Positions 51,932 through 60,167 of a stretch of 64,000 nt of DNA are shown one piece after another. Under the pieces are notes generated by a model that searched no databases, was not told the DNA's origin, and was given only the letters and a program-made list of their open reading frames with translations. The stretch lies in the NCBI RefSeq assembly GCF_020614375.1, contig NZ_CP085327.1, forward strand, positions 2,592,823 to 2,656,822. The letters are read 5' to 3'. The position numbers and the translations under genes are program-made. The stretch comes from Haladaptatus salinisoli (GTDB taxonomy: Archaea; Halobacteriota; Halobacteria; Halobacteriales; Haladaptataceae). Numbering within the stretch: the stretch's first letter is position 1; the number at the start of each line of letters is the position of its first letter.

Positions 51932-52513
51932 TTACTCCACCGCGCCGACGTTCTCCTCGCTCTCGAAACTCGCCGGGCACGGTTCTATCTTCGAGTACCG
52001 CACCACCTGCCGTCCCAGCGTCACGACGCGGTCTTCCAGTTCCTCGTCCGTGAACGTCCCGTTCCGCACCGCGCCGTGCGACCGGGGTACGGCGGCCTGA
52101 TACGGAAGCACCCACGCGTCGAGCGCCCGACAGACCGATCGGAGGTGGTCCATCGCCGTGACCGGAAATCGACCCCCCGACACCGCGAGCAGGCCGACTG
52201 TCTTCTGTTCGAACTCGTCGAATCCGCAGTAGTCGAGCGCCGTCTTCAGGGGGGAGGAGTACGATCCGTGGTACACCGGCGTGCCGAGGATGACCGTGTC
52301 CGCCTCGCGCACGCGGCGTTTGAGTTCCGGAGCGTCGCCCACCGCCCTGTCGTCCGCGTCGAACAGCGGCAGGTCGAACTCGCGCAGGTCGAGGAGTTCG
52401 CCGGTTCCGCCCGCCCGTTCGGCGCCCGTGAGCGCGCGCTGGAGCGCGACGCAGGTGACGCTCTCGTCTCGGAGACTGCCGCAGATGGCGACGACGTGTG
52501 GCTGGTTCACCAT
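51932..52513 (-). CDS. NADPH-dependent FMN reductase
   Basis: 193 residues of flavodoxin fold. VAICGSLRDESVTCVALQ (8-25) is the FMN phosphate loop and LGTPVYHGSYSSPLKTALDYCGFDEFEQK (about 92-120) the dimer/isoalloxazine loop of NADPH:FMN reductases (FMN_red). It reduces FMN or quinone-type acceptors with NAD(P)H; exact substrates are unknown. The ATG at 52511-52513 follows a minus-strand TATA-like ccttatttc (52538-52546) by about 28 bases. Confidence 0.9.
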   Translation of the reverse strand: MVNQPHVVAICGSLRDESVTCVALQRALTGAERAGGTGELLDLREFDLPLFDADDRAVGDAPELKRRVREADTVILGTPVYHGSYSSPLKTALDYCGFDEFEQKTVGLLAVSGGRFPVTAMDHLRSVCRALDAWVLPYQAAVPRSHGAVRNGTFTDEELEDRVVTLGRQVVRYSKIEPCPASFESEENVGAVE

Positions 52514-52856
52514 GGAGTGGTATGGAACCGGGAGGGCGAAATAAGGAGCGATGAAGTGTCACTCGGGGAAAGCGTTCACCGCGAGTACGCCGTCTCAGGC
52601 GCGTCGCTTCGCGTGAGTGGTGTCGGTTTCCGAACCCGCTGGTTGTACTGCCCGTCGAGTCTCGACGACGTGCGCGCGAACCGAAACACGATGACGCTCC
52701 CGCTCGACTGGCGCTCGATCCGATTCCGATCTTCGTCGGTCGGTTGCTGACGGGCGCGATGTCGCTCGTCTATAATCCGCCGGTTGCGATTCGAGGACGA
52801 AGCGACGTTTCGAGAAGCGGAGTCGGTTCTGCGCGAATTCCTCGAAAGACGCGGCG
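52514..52856. other. Intergenic region between the flavin reductase and mutY genes
   Basis: 343 bases. Only the minus-strand promoter of the flavin reductase (gaaataagg at 52538-52546) is seen; the remaining short frames lack support. Confidence 0.5.
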
Positions 52857-53780
52857 TTACCGCCTGAGCCGCGCGAACGACTCACCGCTCTCGTCGCCCT
52901 CTCCGTTCTCCAGTTCCACCAACCCGTCGTCTTCCAAATCCGAACACAACTCGTGGAGCCACTCCTCGCCGTGGTCGCCGCCGTAATCCACCCTGACGCG
53001 CGGCCCGAGTTTCGAGAGGGGAAGTTCGTCGTACTCTTTGAGCACCGAGACCACGCGCCCGCGGAACTGCCTGCGCGACCCCTCGAATTTCGGTTGCGTG
53101 GGAACGTCGGGGGCGGTGAAGTCGCCGACCTCGTAGGCGTGGCACCACTCGCGCCACGGGCACCCCGCCTCGTCGCAAGCGGGCGTCTTCTCGCAGGCGA
53201 CGCCGCCGAGTTCCATGATCGCGTTGTTCCAGACGCGCGATTCGCCTTCGGGCATGAGTTCGCTCGCGACCGCCTCGAAGGCGGTGTCGTCGTCCGGTAC
53301 GTCGAACGCGCGGTAGAGGACGCGCTTGACGTTGGTGTCCACGACGGCGTTCCCCTCGTTGAACGCGAAGGAGGCGACCGCGTTCGCGGTGTACGGACCG
53401 ACGCCCTGCAGGTTCTCGAGTTCCTTCGGCGTCTCGGGGAACTCGCCGCCGTACTCCGCGGTGACTTGCTCTGCGGCCTCGTGGAGGTACTTCGCGCGGT
53501 TGTTGTAGCCGAGGCTGTGGCCCGTCCAGAAGCCGACCACGTCCGAGCGGTCCGCCTCCGCGAGCGCCTCGACGGTCGGCCAGCGGTCGAGGAACGCGTC
53601 CCACGCTTCGACGACGCGTCCGAGTTGCGTCTGCTGGCTCATCACCTCGGAGACGAGGATGGCGTAGGGGTCGTCCGTCTCGCGCCACGGAAACGTCCGG
53701 TGGTCGTCCTCGTACCACGAGACGAGGGCGTCGCGTACCGCGTCGGTGTCGTCCGGGAGCGACCGCGCCGTGTCGGTCAT
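52857..53780 (-). CDS. mutY: A/G-specific adenine glycosylase MutY
   Basis: 307 residues from the ATG at 53778-53780. It removes A opposite 8-oxoG. The catalytic Glu45 is in ILVSEVMSQQTQ, the helix-hairpin-helix is LQGVGPYTANAVASFAF (about 125-141), and the catalytic Asp is in VVDTNVKRVLYRAF. The iron-sulfur cysteines are in ACEKTPACDEAGCPWREWCHAY, with spacing C-x5-C-x4-C-x5-C instead of the common C-x6-C-x2-C-x5-C. The C-terminal domain is short compared with bacterial MutY. Upstream in-frame codons are rejected because they are Arg-rich and lie past the natural N-terminus. Confidence 0.94.
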   Translation of the reverse strand: MTDTARSLPDDTDAVRDALVSWYEDDHRTFPWRETDDPYAILVSEVMSQQTQLGRVVEAWDAFLDRWPTVEALAEADRSDVVGFWTGHSLGYNNRAKYLHEAAEQVTAEYGGEFPETPKELENLQGVGPYTANAVASFAFNEGNAVVDTNVKRVLYRAFDVPDDDTAFEAVASELMPEGESRVWNNAIMELGGVACEKTPACDEAGCPWREWCHAYEVGDFTAPDVPTQPKFEGSRRQFRGRVVSVLKEYDELPLSKLGPRVRVDYGGDHGEEWLHELCSDLEDDGLVELENGEGDESGESFARLRR

Positions 53781-53866
53781 CGCCCACGCTTCGGCCCGAT
53801 TCGGTTTACCGATAGCGGTTCGCGGACGACGGAAAAGCTTATCCTCGGCGGAGCGACTCCCCCGGT

Positions 53867-54046
53867 ATGCGTCCGAAAACCCTCGCCGCCCTCGGGGTGG
53901 CCCTCGCGCTGGGGCCGTACGCCGTCTCCGCGTACTTTCGGGCGGGACCGTGGCTGTGGTTCGTCCTCGGCGCGTGCTGCCTCGGTTCCGCGTTGGTGCT
54001 GAAACTCGCCGAACGAAACGCCCCTCAATTCGAGGCCGTCGAATGA
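53867..54046 (+). CDS. Small membrane protein (59 residues)
   Basis: ATG at 53867, TGA at 54044-54046. Two hydrophobic segments, about 6-22 (LAALGVALALGPYAVSA) and 28-45 (PWLWFVLGACCLGSALVL), end in a charged C-terminus. A TATA-like agcttatcc about 27 bases upstream supports a leaderless message. Divergent from mutY with 86 bases between. Function unknown. Confidence 0.6.
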   Translation: MRPKTLAALGVALALGPYAVSAYFRAGPWLWFVLGACCLGSALVLKLAERNAPQFEAVE

Positions 54047-54141
54047 CCGATTTCGACGGCCGAAATGCGCTTCGCCACCGCGTGGCATCCGGAATTCGAT
54101 AACCTGAAGGCTTATTGCTCGCTCGTCGTAATCCTCCGAGG

Positions 54142-54417
54142 ATGCACGTACGGCCCTCCACGCTGTTCCTCGTCGGCGTCGTTATCATCGTCGCCCCGGT
54201 TGCGCCCCTCGTCTTCGCGCGCAATCCCGCGGCGTGGTTCGCGCTAGGGGGTGCGTTCGTCCTCGCCGGAATCGGTATGTCGCTCCGCCGACGTCGGGGC
54301 GGCCGGTCGGCTCGCGAATCGAGTCCGGAGTCCCAGCACTTCATCGTCTGTCCGAACTGCAGCGCGCGTAACTTCGCCAGCCGAGACGTCTGTCGGTACT
54401 GCGACGAGGAGTTCTAG
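54142..54417 (+). CDS. Membrane-anchored zinc-ribbon protein
   Basis: 91 residues. Two hydrophobic segments at the start (LFLVGVVIIVAPVAPLVFA and FALGGAFVLAGIGMSL) are followed by an Arg-rich linker and a zinc ribbon VCPNCSARNFASRDVCRYCDEEF with two CxxC pairs (about 70-88). The ATG at 54142 is used because a TATA-like ggcttattg lies about 30 bases upstream; an in-frame ATG at 54115 would lie inside the promoter. Likely a small membrane scaffold; role unknown. Confidence 0.75.
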   Translation: MHVRPSTLFLVGVVIIVAPVAPLVFARNPAAWFALGGAFVLAGIGMSLRRRRGGRSARESSPESQHFIVCPNCSARNFASRDVCRYCDEEF

Positions 54418-54456
54418 AGCGAAAGCGGTATGCCGTCCCCGCTCCACCACCCGTCC

Positions 54457-54780
54457 ATGAGTCTCGACGACCTGACGGACGACGTCGAAGCCGCCTACTC
54501 CGCGCTCGACGAGGAACTCTCCGTGAGTCTCGACCGGGAGTCGCGAAACGAACTCGCCATGCTCCGCGCCGCGTTCGACCCCGACGACTCGGACGAACTC
54601 GTCCGCCGCGCTATCCACTTGCTGTTCCAGTCCGCGGTCGAGACGGGGAACCTCGACTTCCACCTCAGGGGGACGTACGACGTGACCTACGACGAGTATC
54701 TCTCCGGCATGACGTTCGAGGAGATGACGGGTGCGAACCAGTTCCCCCAGCGCGACGACGAGCGCCGGTATCAGTTCTGA
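54457..54780 (+). CDS. Conserved haloarchaeal helical protein
   Basis: 107 residues starting SLDDLTDDVEAAYSALDEELSV. The body is helical and acidic: NELAMLRAAFDPDDSDELVRRAIHLLFQSAVETGNLDFHL; a second part reads YDVTYDEYLSGMTFEEMTG. No domain name is recognised; similar sequences are, from memory, common in haloarchaea. Start at 54457 rather than 54430 because the nine extra residues (MPSPLHHPS) look non-conserved. It follows the preceding gene by 39 bases on the same strand and may be its operon partner. Confidence 0.68.
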   Translation: MSLDDLTDDVEAAYSALDEELSVSLDRESRNELAMLRAAFDPDDSDELVRRAIHLLFQSAVETGNLDFHLRGTYDVTYDEYLSGMTFEEMTGANQFPQRDDERRYQF

Positions 54781-54791
54781 CGCGGTCGTTC

Positions 54792-55148
54792 CTAGAGTAA
54801 CGCGGTGACCACGTCGTCCCGTCGATCCCACGCCACCAGTCCGCCGCCGGAAAGCTTCGGGAGGTGGACGTGGTGGAGCGCGGTTCGCGCTCGCCGCTCG
54901 TCGCGTTCGACGTCGGTCGCGACGAGGTGGTCGGCCAACTCGGCGACGGTCGCCCGCCCGTCCGTCTCGTGGAGCCGTGCGAGAACGGCCTGTCGCTGCT
55001 CGGAAGCGAGCAAGCCGTGGAGTTCCGGCGGCACGCCGAGGAGGGTCGGCAGTCCGAACGTCTCTACCGCGTCTTGAAGCGTCGATAGAGACGGATCAGA
55101 CGGAGTTTCGCTGGCATCGAGCGGTGAATCGTCCCCCCTGTTGGCCAT
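54792..55148 (-). CDS. DUF7344-like winged-helix protein
   Basis: 118 residues. After an acidic start comes a winged helix: LASEQRQAVLARLHETDGRATVAELADHLVATDV, then HHVHLPKLSGGGLVAWDRRDDVV, the wing and final strand typical of the haloarchaeal DUF7344 domain that resembles MarR/ArsR regulators. DNA targets are unknown. Promoter: the minus-strand tgttataaca (a 10-base palindrome at 55190-55199) about 45 bases upstream, leaving a short leader. It converges with the preceding gene (stops 11 bases apart). Confidence 0.75.
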   Translation of the reverse strand: MANRGDDSPLDASETPSDPSLSTLQDAVETFGLPTLLGVPPELHGLLASEQRQAVLARLHETDGRATVAELADHLVATDVERDERRARTALHHVHLPKLSGGGLVAWDRRDDVVTALL

Positions 55149-55219
55149 CGTTCACGAAAAACGGCGTGTCCGGATTAGTGGTGGTGCTTGTTATAACAGG
55201 CCGTTTTATGGGCGCGCCC

Positions 55220-55864
55220 CTACTCGTCGGCGTCGAGGAGGGCCACTTGGAGGACGTTTCCCGCGGCGCGACGAACGCGCTCCGAGAGCGCCTGCTGTGA
55301 GATGCCGATCTCTTCGGCGAGGTCGCCGAGCGTCACACCCCGAGGCACGTCGAAGTACCCGCGCTCGACGGCGAGAACCAGCGCCTCCCGCTGTTCGGCC
55401 GTCAGTCCGAACTCCCGTTGATCCACGTTCATGTCGGTCATCACTCGGTCGAGGCGGTACTCGATTCCGTGTTCGGCGCAGTAGTCGTGAAACTCGGACA
55501 GCTGGTTGTGATCGTCGAACCGGAGACGAAAGCGCCACTCGCTGTCCCCCGACGCTTCGAGGATGGTCGCGCCGACCGCCGCGATACCGTAGACGAAACT
55601 CTCCACCTCCTCGCTCCACTCGACGCGGTAGAGCGCTCGATCGTCCACTCGGTCGAGCGCGACGAGATTTTCGACGTACGGATTCGACCGGACGGCGGCT
55701 TCGAAACTCTCGAACTCGGTGCCGACGGCCCAGAAGAACGGAAGCACCTGCGGGGAGGCGGGGACGACGCGCTCCAACTCGACGTGGACGTTCGTGTCGG
55801 TGAACAGGGCCCGACCGAGCAGAAACTGTTCACCGGAGATCCTCAAGTCCGCTGTAACGCTCAT
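55220..55864 (-). CDS. HTH_10 (bacterio-opsin activator-type) regulator
   Basis: 214 residues. The C-terminal helix-turn-helix (about 150-210; REALVLAVERGYFDVPRGVTLGDLAEEIGISQQALSERVRR) is the haloarchaeal HTH_10 domain first known from the bacterio-opsin activator. The N-terminal part (about 15-145) is a mixed alpha/beta sensor (LERVVPASPQVLPFFWAVGTEFESFEA, WRFRLRFDDHNQLSEFHDYC) like the GAF-like BAT domain. Targets and signal unknown. A minus-strand TATA-like gctataacc at 55886-55893 lies 26 bases before the ATG. Confidence 0.88.
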   Translation of the reverse strand: MSVTADLRISGEQFLLGRALFTDTNVHVELERVVPASPQVLPFFWAVGTEFESFEAAVRSNPYVENLVALDRVDDRALYRVEWSEEVESFVYGIAAVGATILEASGDSEWRFRLRFDDHNQLSEFHDYCAEHGIEYRLDRVMTDMNVDQREFGLTAEQREALVLAVERGYFDVPRGVTLGDLAEEIGISQQALSERVRRAAGNVLQVALLDADE

Positions 55865-55895
55865 ACGGACTACAGGTCGCGGACGGTTATAGCGA

Positions 55896-57227
55896 CTACG
55901 CCGTCTCCTCGATGGATTCGAGCAGGAGGTCGATGCCGATACCTATCTCGCGCTCGGTCACGTCCAGCGGCGGAAGGATGCGGAGCGTCTTGTAGCCGCA
56001 GCCGAGCGTGAGCAACCCGCGCGAGAGCGCCGCGTCGACGACGGCCTCGCGTCGGTCCTTCGTGTCGAACTCGACGGCGAGCATCAGACCCCTGCCCCGC
56101 ACGTCGACGACGGTTTCGGGTGCGGCGTCCTCGATGAGTTCTCGGGCCTGCCGCCCGCGCTCGGTCGCGTTCGCGAGCAGGTCGTGTTCGCGGATGGCGT
56201 CGATGGTGAGCGCACCTTGCAGCGAGGCGATGACGTCGCCGGCACCCCACGTCGAGGAGAGTCGCCCCGTCTCCTCGGGGAAGACGTCGGCGCGCGAGAT
56301 GGTCGCGCCGACGCGGAGCGCCTTCGCGCTGGTGATGACGTCGGGTTCGAGGTCCAGGTGGTCGACGGCCCACATCTCCCCCGTCCGACCCATCCCGGAC
56401 TGAATCTCGTCGGCGACGACCTTCACGCCGAACCGCTCTCGAATCTCCGCGATGTCGGCGATGAACTCGTCGTTCGGGATGCGATAGCCGCCCTCGCCCT
56501 GCACGGGTTCGAGGATGAGGTAGGCGACCTCCTCGGGCGAGATGACGCCTCGGTCGGGGTCGAGGTAGTCGGCGATGGCGTTGCCGCCCGGACCGTCGGT
56601 CTTCCAACCGCAGTCGCACTCCCCTTCGCAGGCGCAGTAGGGGACGCTCACCACGCCCGGAATCTCGGGGTAGGCTTTTCGGTGTGCGACCTTCGAGCGG
56701 TTGAGCGAGAGCGCGCCGAGGGTGCGACCGTGGAACGCGCCGTCGAAGGTGAACGCGCGGTGACCGCCGCGGTTGTAGCAGATTTTGATGGCGTTCTCGA
56801 CCGCTTCCGCGCCGGAGTTCGAGAGGAAGACGGTGTCCATGTCGTAGTGGCCGGTGATGTCGACGAGTCGTTCCATCAGCTGGGTCGGCCCGGGGAACTC
56901 GGGGTCCTCCGGCGGCCAGCCGCCCGACGCGTAGAAGTCCTGTCCCGCTATCTTCGTCGGGTCTGGAACGTCCAACTCGCGGAGTTTGCCCGCGATTTTG
57001 GGGTTGTTGTATCCCAGCGGGGCGGCGGCGACGTGGCTGGTGAAATCGAGGAGGACGTTCCCGTCCACGTCGGTACAGAAGGGACCGACCGAGTCCTCGG
57101 TGATGTCCCAGACGAAATCGTATACGTACGTCGTCGGCGCGGCGAACCGGTGGTGGTAGTCCGCCCATCGTCGCGCTTTCTCGCCGGGCATCTCCCGAAC
57201 CCGCGGTTCGGCCGTATCTCGGTTCAT
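55896..57227 (-). CDS. Class III aminotransferase
   Basis: 443 residues. PLP-dependent subgroup II transaminase: FLSNSGAEAVENAIKICYNRGG (PLP phosphate region), FDGAFHGRTLGALSLNRSK, DEIQSGMGRTGEMWAVD (with the Asp/Glu-Gln pair) and ITSAKALRVGATISR, whose Lys is the Schiff-base site. Overall similar to 4-aminobutyrate/ornithine/acetylornithine aminotransferases and to archaeal racemase-like relatives; donor is not determined. Between the two conserved blocks is a Cys-rich insert, PYCACEGECDCGWK (about 197-210). Promoter tttaaaaaa at 57252-57260. Confidence 0.9.
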   Translation of the reverse strand: MNRDTAEPRVREMPGEKARRWADYHHRFAAPTTYVYDFVWDITEDSVGPFCTDVDGNVLLDFTSHVAAAPLGYNNPKIAGKLRELDVPDPTKIAGQDFYASGGWPPEDPEFPGPTQLMERLVDITGHYDMDTVFLSNSGAEAVENAIKICYNRGGHRAFTFDGAFHGRTLGALSLNRSKVAHRKAYPEIPGVVSVPYCACEGECDCGWKTDGPGGNAIADYLDPDRGVISPEEVAYLILEPVQGEGGYRIPNDEFIADIAEIRERFGVKVVADEIQSGMGRTGEMWAVDHLDLEPDVITSAKALRVGATISRADVFPEETGRLSSTWGAGDVIASLQGALTIDAIREHDLLANATERGRQARELIEDAAPETVVDVRGRGLMLAVEFDTKDRREAVVDAALSRGLLTLGCGYKTLRILPPLDVTEREIGIGIDLLLESIEETA

Positions 57228-57251
57228 GCACCCGGTTACGGAAAGCGGTGC

Positions 57252-57260
57252 TTTAAAAAA
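57252..57260 (-). promoter_or_regulatory. TATA-like box of the class III aminotransferase gene
   Basis: The tract reads ttttttaaa on the minus strand, centred about 29 bases before the ATG at 57227, as in a leaderless promoter. Confidence 0.5.
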
Positions 57261-57274
57261 TTCGTTGTGCGGTC

Positions 57275-58546
57275 TCAGATGGCGGCGACGATGGCGGTGA
57301 GGCCCGACCCCGCGAGCAACACCGTGCTCCAGATGGCGACTCGCCGGGCGAACGCCCGATTCGGGGCGGAGACGGTCAACGCCGCTTTGACGACGATGCT
57401 CGACGCGGTGGCGAGCAGGATGCCGAAGACGGCGGTCTGCTGGCTCAGATTACCGCCGCTGTAGAGCGTCACCGCGGAGGCGGTGACCCCGGCGCTCGAC
57501 ACCAGTCCCGACAGCAGGGCCGTGATGTAGAAGCCGGTTTGGCCGAACTGACTCTTCGCCACCGCGCCGCCGACCACGACGAGCAGGAAGATGACGCCGA
57601 ATCCGAGCACGTTCCGCAGCGAGAACGGGCTTTTCAGGTCGATGTCCATCTGCTGCGACCAGTCCGCCGAGTACGCCGCGATGGCGACGCTCCCGACGAT
57701 GATCGTTCCGAGGGGGATGATGGCTCCGTACAGGGTCTTGCCCGGCGTGCCGAGCGTGAACGCCAGCGCGATGACGAGGTTGCGGAGCGCCATCGCGGCG
57801 TCGGCGAGCAGGATGGCCGCCACGCCGTAGGAGGCCGCTTCCGGGCGCTGGCGGACGTGGTCGAGCATGGTGCCGACCACCGCGGTCGAGGAGGCGAGCC
57901 CGCCGAAGAAACCGGTCACCGCGATTCCTCGCCCGCCGTAGCTCTCGACGACGGCGTAGTTGGCGATGCCGATACCCGCGACGGTGACGACCATCAACCA
58001 GATGAGGCGGGGGCTGACGGTGACGCTTCCGAACGAGACCTCGCCCGGCGGTAAGAGCGGGTAGATGACGAACGCGAGGATGGCAAACTCCGTCGCCGAG
58101 CGCAGCTCCTCCCGCGACAGACCCCACGCGAAACTGTGGAGTTCCCGCTTCAACACGAGCAGCAGCGACGAGACGACGGCGACGGTGACGCCGACGAGGA
58201 TGAACCCCTCCGCGACCAGCACGCCGACGCCGAACGTCACGAGCATCGAGACGGACGTGGTGAGCGACAGTCCGGTGTCCTCGTCGTCGTCCATCAGCCC
58301 CTGTATCGCGAGCAGAACGCCTTGCACGATGACGAGGAGGCCCCCAAGGGCGAGCAGCACGTCCTTGTCGATGATGGTGAACGCCGCTCCGAGGAGGCTG
58401 ATGAGCGTGAACGTCCGGATACCGGCCGACTTCTGCGACCACTCGCGCTCCAGTCCGAGGAAGAGACCGAGCGCTCCGGCGATGGCGATTCTGACGACGT
58501 CGCTTTCCAACGTGGCCGCCGCGAACACCTCTTCGAATCCGGGCAC
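57275..58546 (-). CDS. MgtC/SapB plus DUF4010 membrane protein
   Basis: 423 residues from a GTG at 58544-58546. The first quarter (about 15-145) is MgtC/SapB-like: RIAIAGALGLFLGLEREW, RTFTLISLLGAAFTI. The rest is a multi-helix DUF4010 domain (about 150-423) with VTGFFGGLASSTAVVGTML and RNVLGFGVIFLLVVVGGAVA. About twelve hydrophobic segments. Full-length members of this family are uncharacterised; Mg2+ or other ion handling is suggested by the MgtC part. TATA-like ttaaaag at 58571-58577 supports the GTG start. Confidence 0.85.
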   Translation of the reverse strand: MPGFEEVFAAATLESDVVRIAIAGALGLFLGLEREWSQKSAGIRTFTLISLLGAAFTIIDKDVLLALGGLLVIVQGVLLAIQGLMDDDEDTGLSLTTSVSMLVTFGVGVLVAEGFILVGVTVAVVSSLLLVLKRELHSFAWGLSREELRSATEFAILAFVIYPLLPPGEVSFGSVTVSPRLIWLMVVTVAGIGIANYAVVESYGGRGIAVTGFFGGLASSTAVVGTMLDHVRQRPEAASYGVAAILLADAAMALRNLVIALAFTLGTPGKTLYGAIIPLGTIIVGSVAIAAYSADWSQQMDIDLKSPFSLRNVLGFGVIFLLVVVGGAVAKSQFGQTGFYITALLSGLVSSAGVTASAVTLYSGGNLSQQTAVFGILLATASSIVVKAALTVSAPNRAFARRVAIWSTVLLAGSGLTAIVAAI

Positions 58547-58570
58547 TGCCCGAACTACGCGACCACTCGA

Positions 58571-58577
58571 TTAAAAG
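58571..58577 (-). promoter_or_regulatory. TATA-like box of the MgtC/DUF4010 gene
   Basis: Minus-strand cttttaa is centred about 28 bases before the GTG at 58546, giving a leaderless transcript. Confidence 0.5.
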
Positions 58578-58610
58578 AATTGTTGCTACCTCGACGCGGT
58601 GCGCGAAATC

Positions 58611-58617
58611 TTTATAT
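58611..58617 (+). promoter_or_regulatory. TATA box of the AI-2E transporter-family gene
   Basis: tttatat is centred about 26 bases before the ATG at 58640, which decides this start among several in-frame codons. The two divergent promoters here are 34 bases apart. Confidence 0.65.
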
Positions 58618-58639
58618 CCTGCGACCAAACTTCTGCCGT

Positions 58640-59899
58640 ATGGTCAGCGGATGGAGTATTGACAAATCACGCGCCGCCTGGTGGGTCGCGGGCGGGGTAC
58701 TGGGCCTAGCGGCGTTGTTCGTCATCTACTCCTTCATCGGGACGTTCGTCTTCGGCCTCTTCCTCTACTACGCGACGCGTCCGGTGTACCGGCGGCTGCG
58801 GCGGGTCGTCCGCCCGCCGAGCCTCGCCGCCGCCATCGCGCTGCTGGCGCTCGCGCTTCCCGCTATCTTGCTCGTCACGTACACCCTCGCTATCGGCGTG
58901 CAGGAACTGACGGCCGTGGCGACGATGGCCGACATCACGACGCTTCCGCAGGTCGTACAGCAGTACGCCGACGTCTCCAGAATCGCCCAACACCCCGAGG
59001 AGTTCCTCACCGACGGGAACAACGCGAAGGTCATCCAAGACGCGCTCCGCACCACGCTCAAGTACCTCGGATTCGTCGGCACCGCGGCCCTGCACCTGTT
59101 CGTGATGATCGCCATCGCGTTCTACCTGCTCCGCGACGACCACAAGCTCTCGCGGTGGTTTCGGCGGACGTTCGGGGACAGCGAGGGCGTCCTCGAATCT
59201 TACGTCCAGCGCGTCGACACCGACTTCAACAGCATCTTCTTCGGGAACATCCTGAACGCCTTTCTGACGGGTACCATCGGCGCGATCTCCTACAACGTGC
59301 TCAACACGGTCGCACCCCCCGGACTGGCCATCCCCTATCCGACCGTCGTGGGGCTGTTGACCGGCGTCGCCAGCCTCATCCCCGTCGTGGGAATGAAACT
59401 CGTCTACTTCCCGGTGACCGCGGTCGTCGGCGTCGACGCGCTGATGGCGCGCGACCCCGGTCTGCTGTGGTTTCCGGTGACCTTCTTCCTCGTCTCGTTC
59501 GTCATCGTCGACACCATCCCGGACCTCGTCCTGCGACCGTACGTTTCGGGCCGAAATCTCCACGTCGGGATGGTGATGTTCGCGTACATCTTCGGACCGC
59601 TGTTGTTCGGCTGGTACGGTATCTTCCTCGGCCCGATGATACTCGTCCTCGTCGTCCACTTCGTGGAAGTCGTCCTGCCGGAACTCATCGCGGGCAAGCC
59701 GATCCAGCCGTGGGCCGTCGACCCCACCTACTTACAGGGTGAGGGAGGTCCCCCACAGCCACCGCGCGACCCGGCCGAGTCGGCGGCCGCGGGAGGCGCG
59801 GAGACGGACGCCGACGACGCGGGAACCGGCGTCTCGGAGACGGCGACCGAAAGACCGGCGGAGGTGACGCCGACGGAGGGCGACGACTCGGGCGATTAA
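58640..59899 (+). CDS. AI-2E family transporter (TqsA/PerM-like)
   Basis: 419 residues. Seven to eight membrane segments: the start SWWVAGGVLGLAALFVIYSFIGTF-type pair, LAAAIALLALALPAILLVTYTL, a large soluble central part (about 95-145), and the family core GNILNAFLTGTIGAIS, LLTGVASLIPVVG and PTVVGLL. The C-terminus beyond about 365 is an acidic Pro/Ala-rich cytoplasmic tail. Members export small signal molecules or act in Na+/H+ exchange; substrate here unknown. Tail-to-tail overlap of 4 bases with the next gene. Confidence 0.88.
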   Translation: MVSGWSIDKSRAAWWVAGGVLGLAALFVIYSFIGTFVFGLFLYYATRPVYRRLRRVVRPPSLAAAIALLALALPAILLVTYTLAIGVQELTAVATMADITTLPQVVQQYADVSRIAQHPEEFLTDGNNAKVIQDALRTTLKYLGFVGTAALHLFVMIAIAFYLLRDDHKLSRWFRRTFGDSEGVLESYVQRVDTDFNSIFFGNILNAFLTGTIGAISYNVLNTVAPPGLAIPYPTVVGLLTGVASLIPVVGMKLVYFPVTAVVGVDALMARDPGLLWFPVTFFLVSFVIVDTIPDLVLRPYVSGRNLHVGMVMFAYIFGPLLFGWYGIFLGPMILVLVVHFVEVVLPELIAGKPIQPWAVDPTYLQGEGGPPQPPRDPAESAAAGGAETDADDAGTGVSETATERPAEVTPTEGDDSGD

Positions 59900-60129
59900 T
59901 CGAGGGGCGTTCCGTCGCGCGGACAGTGGGTGAACTCCGGATTTCGCGTCCGAAAGCCGCACTCGGGACAGGTTCGACTCTCGGGTCGTCGGCTCCGTCC
60001 GAAGAGAATCGGGAGGAACGGGAGGAAGACGAACACGAACGGCGTGCCGAAATACTGCCAGAGGACGACGGTGAGTACGATGCTCAACGCGAGACCGGCG
60101 AGCGCAGTCGCGGTGCGGGACCCGACCAT
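59896..60129 (-). CDS. Membrane zinc-ribbon protein (77 residues)
   Basis: From the ATG at 60127-60129. Two hydrophobic segments (about 9-28, ALAGLALSIVLTVVLWQYFG, and 30-45, FVFVFLPFLPILFG) are followed by RRPESRTCPECGFRTRNPEFTHCPRDG, which has one CxxC and a second C-P near the end (Cys-Pro-Arg), giving a partial zinc site. A longer frame starting at 60192 overlaps the PadR gene and is not favoured. Role unknown. Confidence 0.72.
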   Translation of the reverse strand: MVGSRTATALAGLALSIVLTVVLWQYFGTPFVFVFLPFLPILFGRSRRPESRTCPECGFRTRNPEFTHCPRDGTPLD

Positions 60130-60167
60130 GGTGGCCGAAGGGCGCGCTGACGGAAAGTTCGTTCGTC

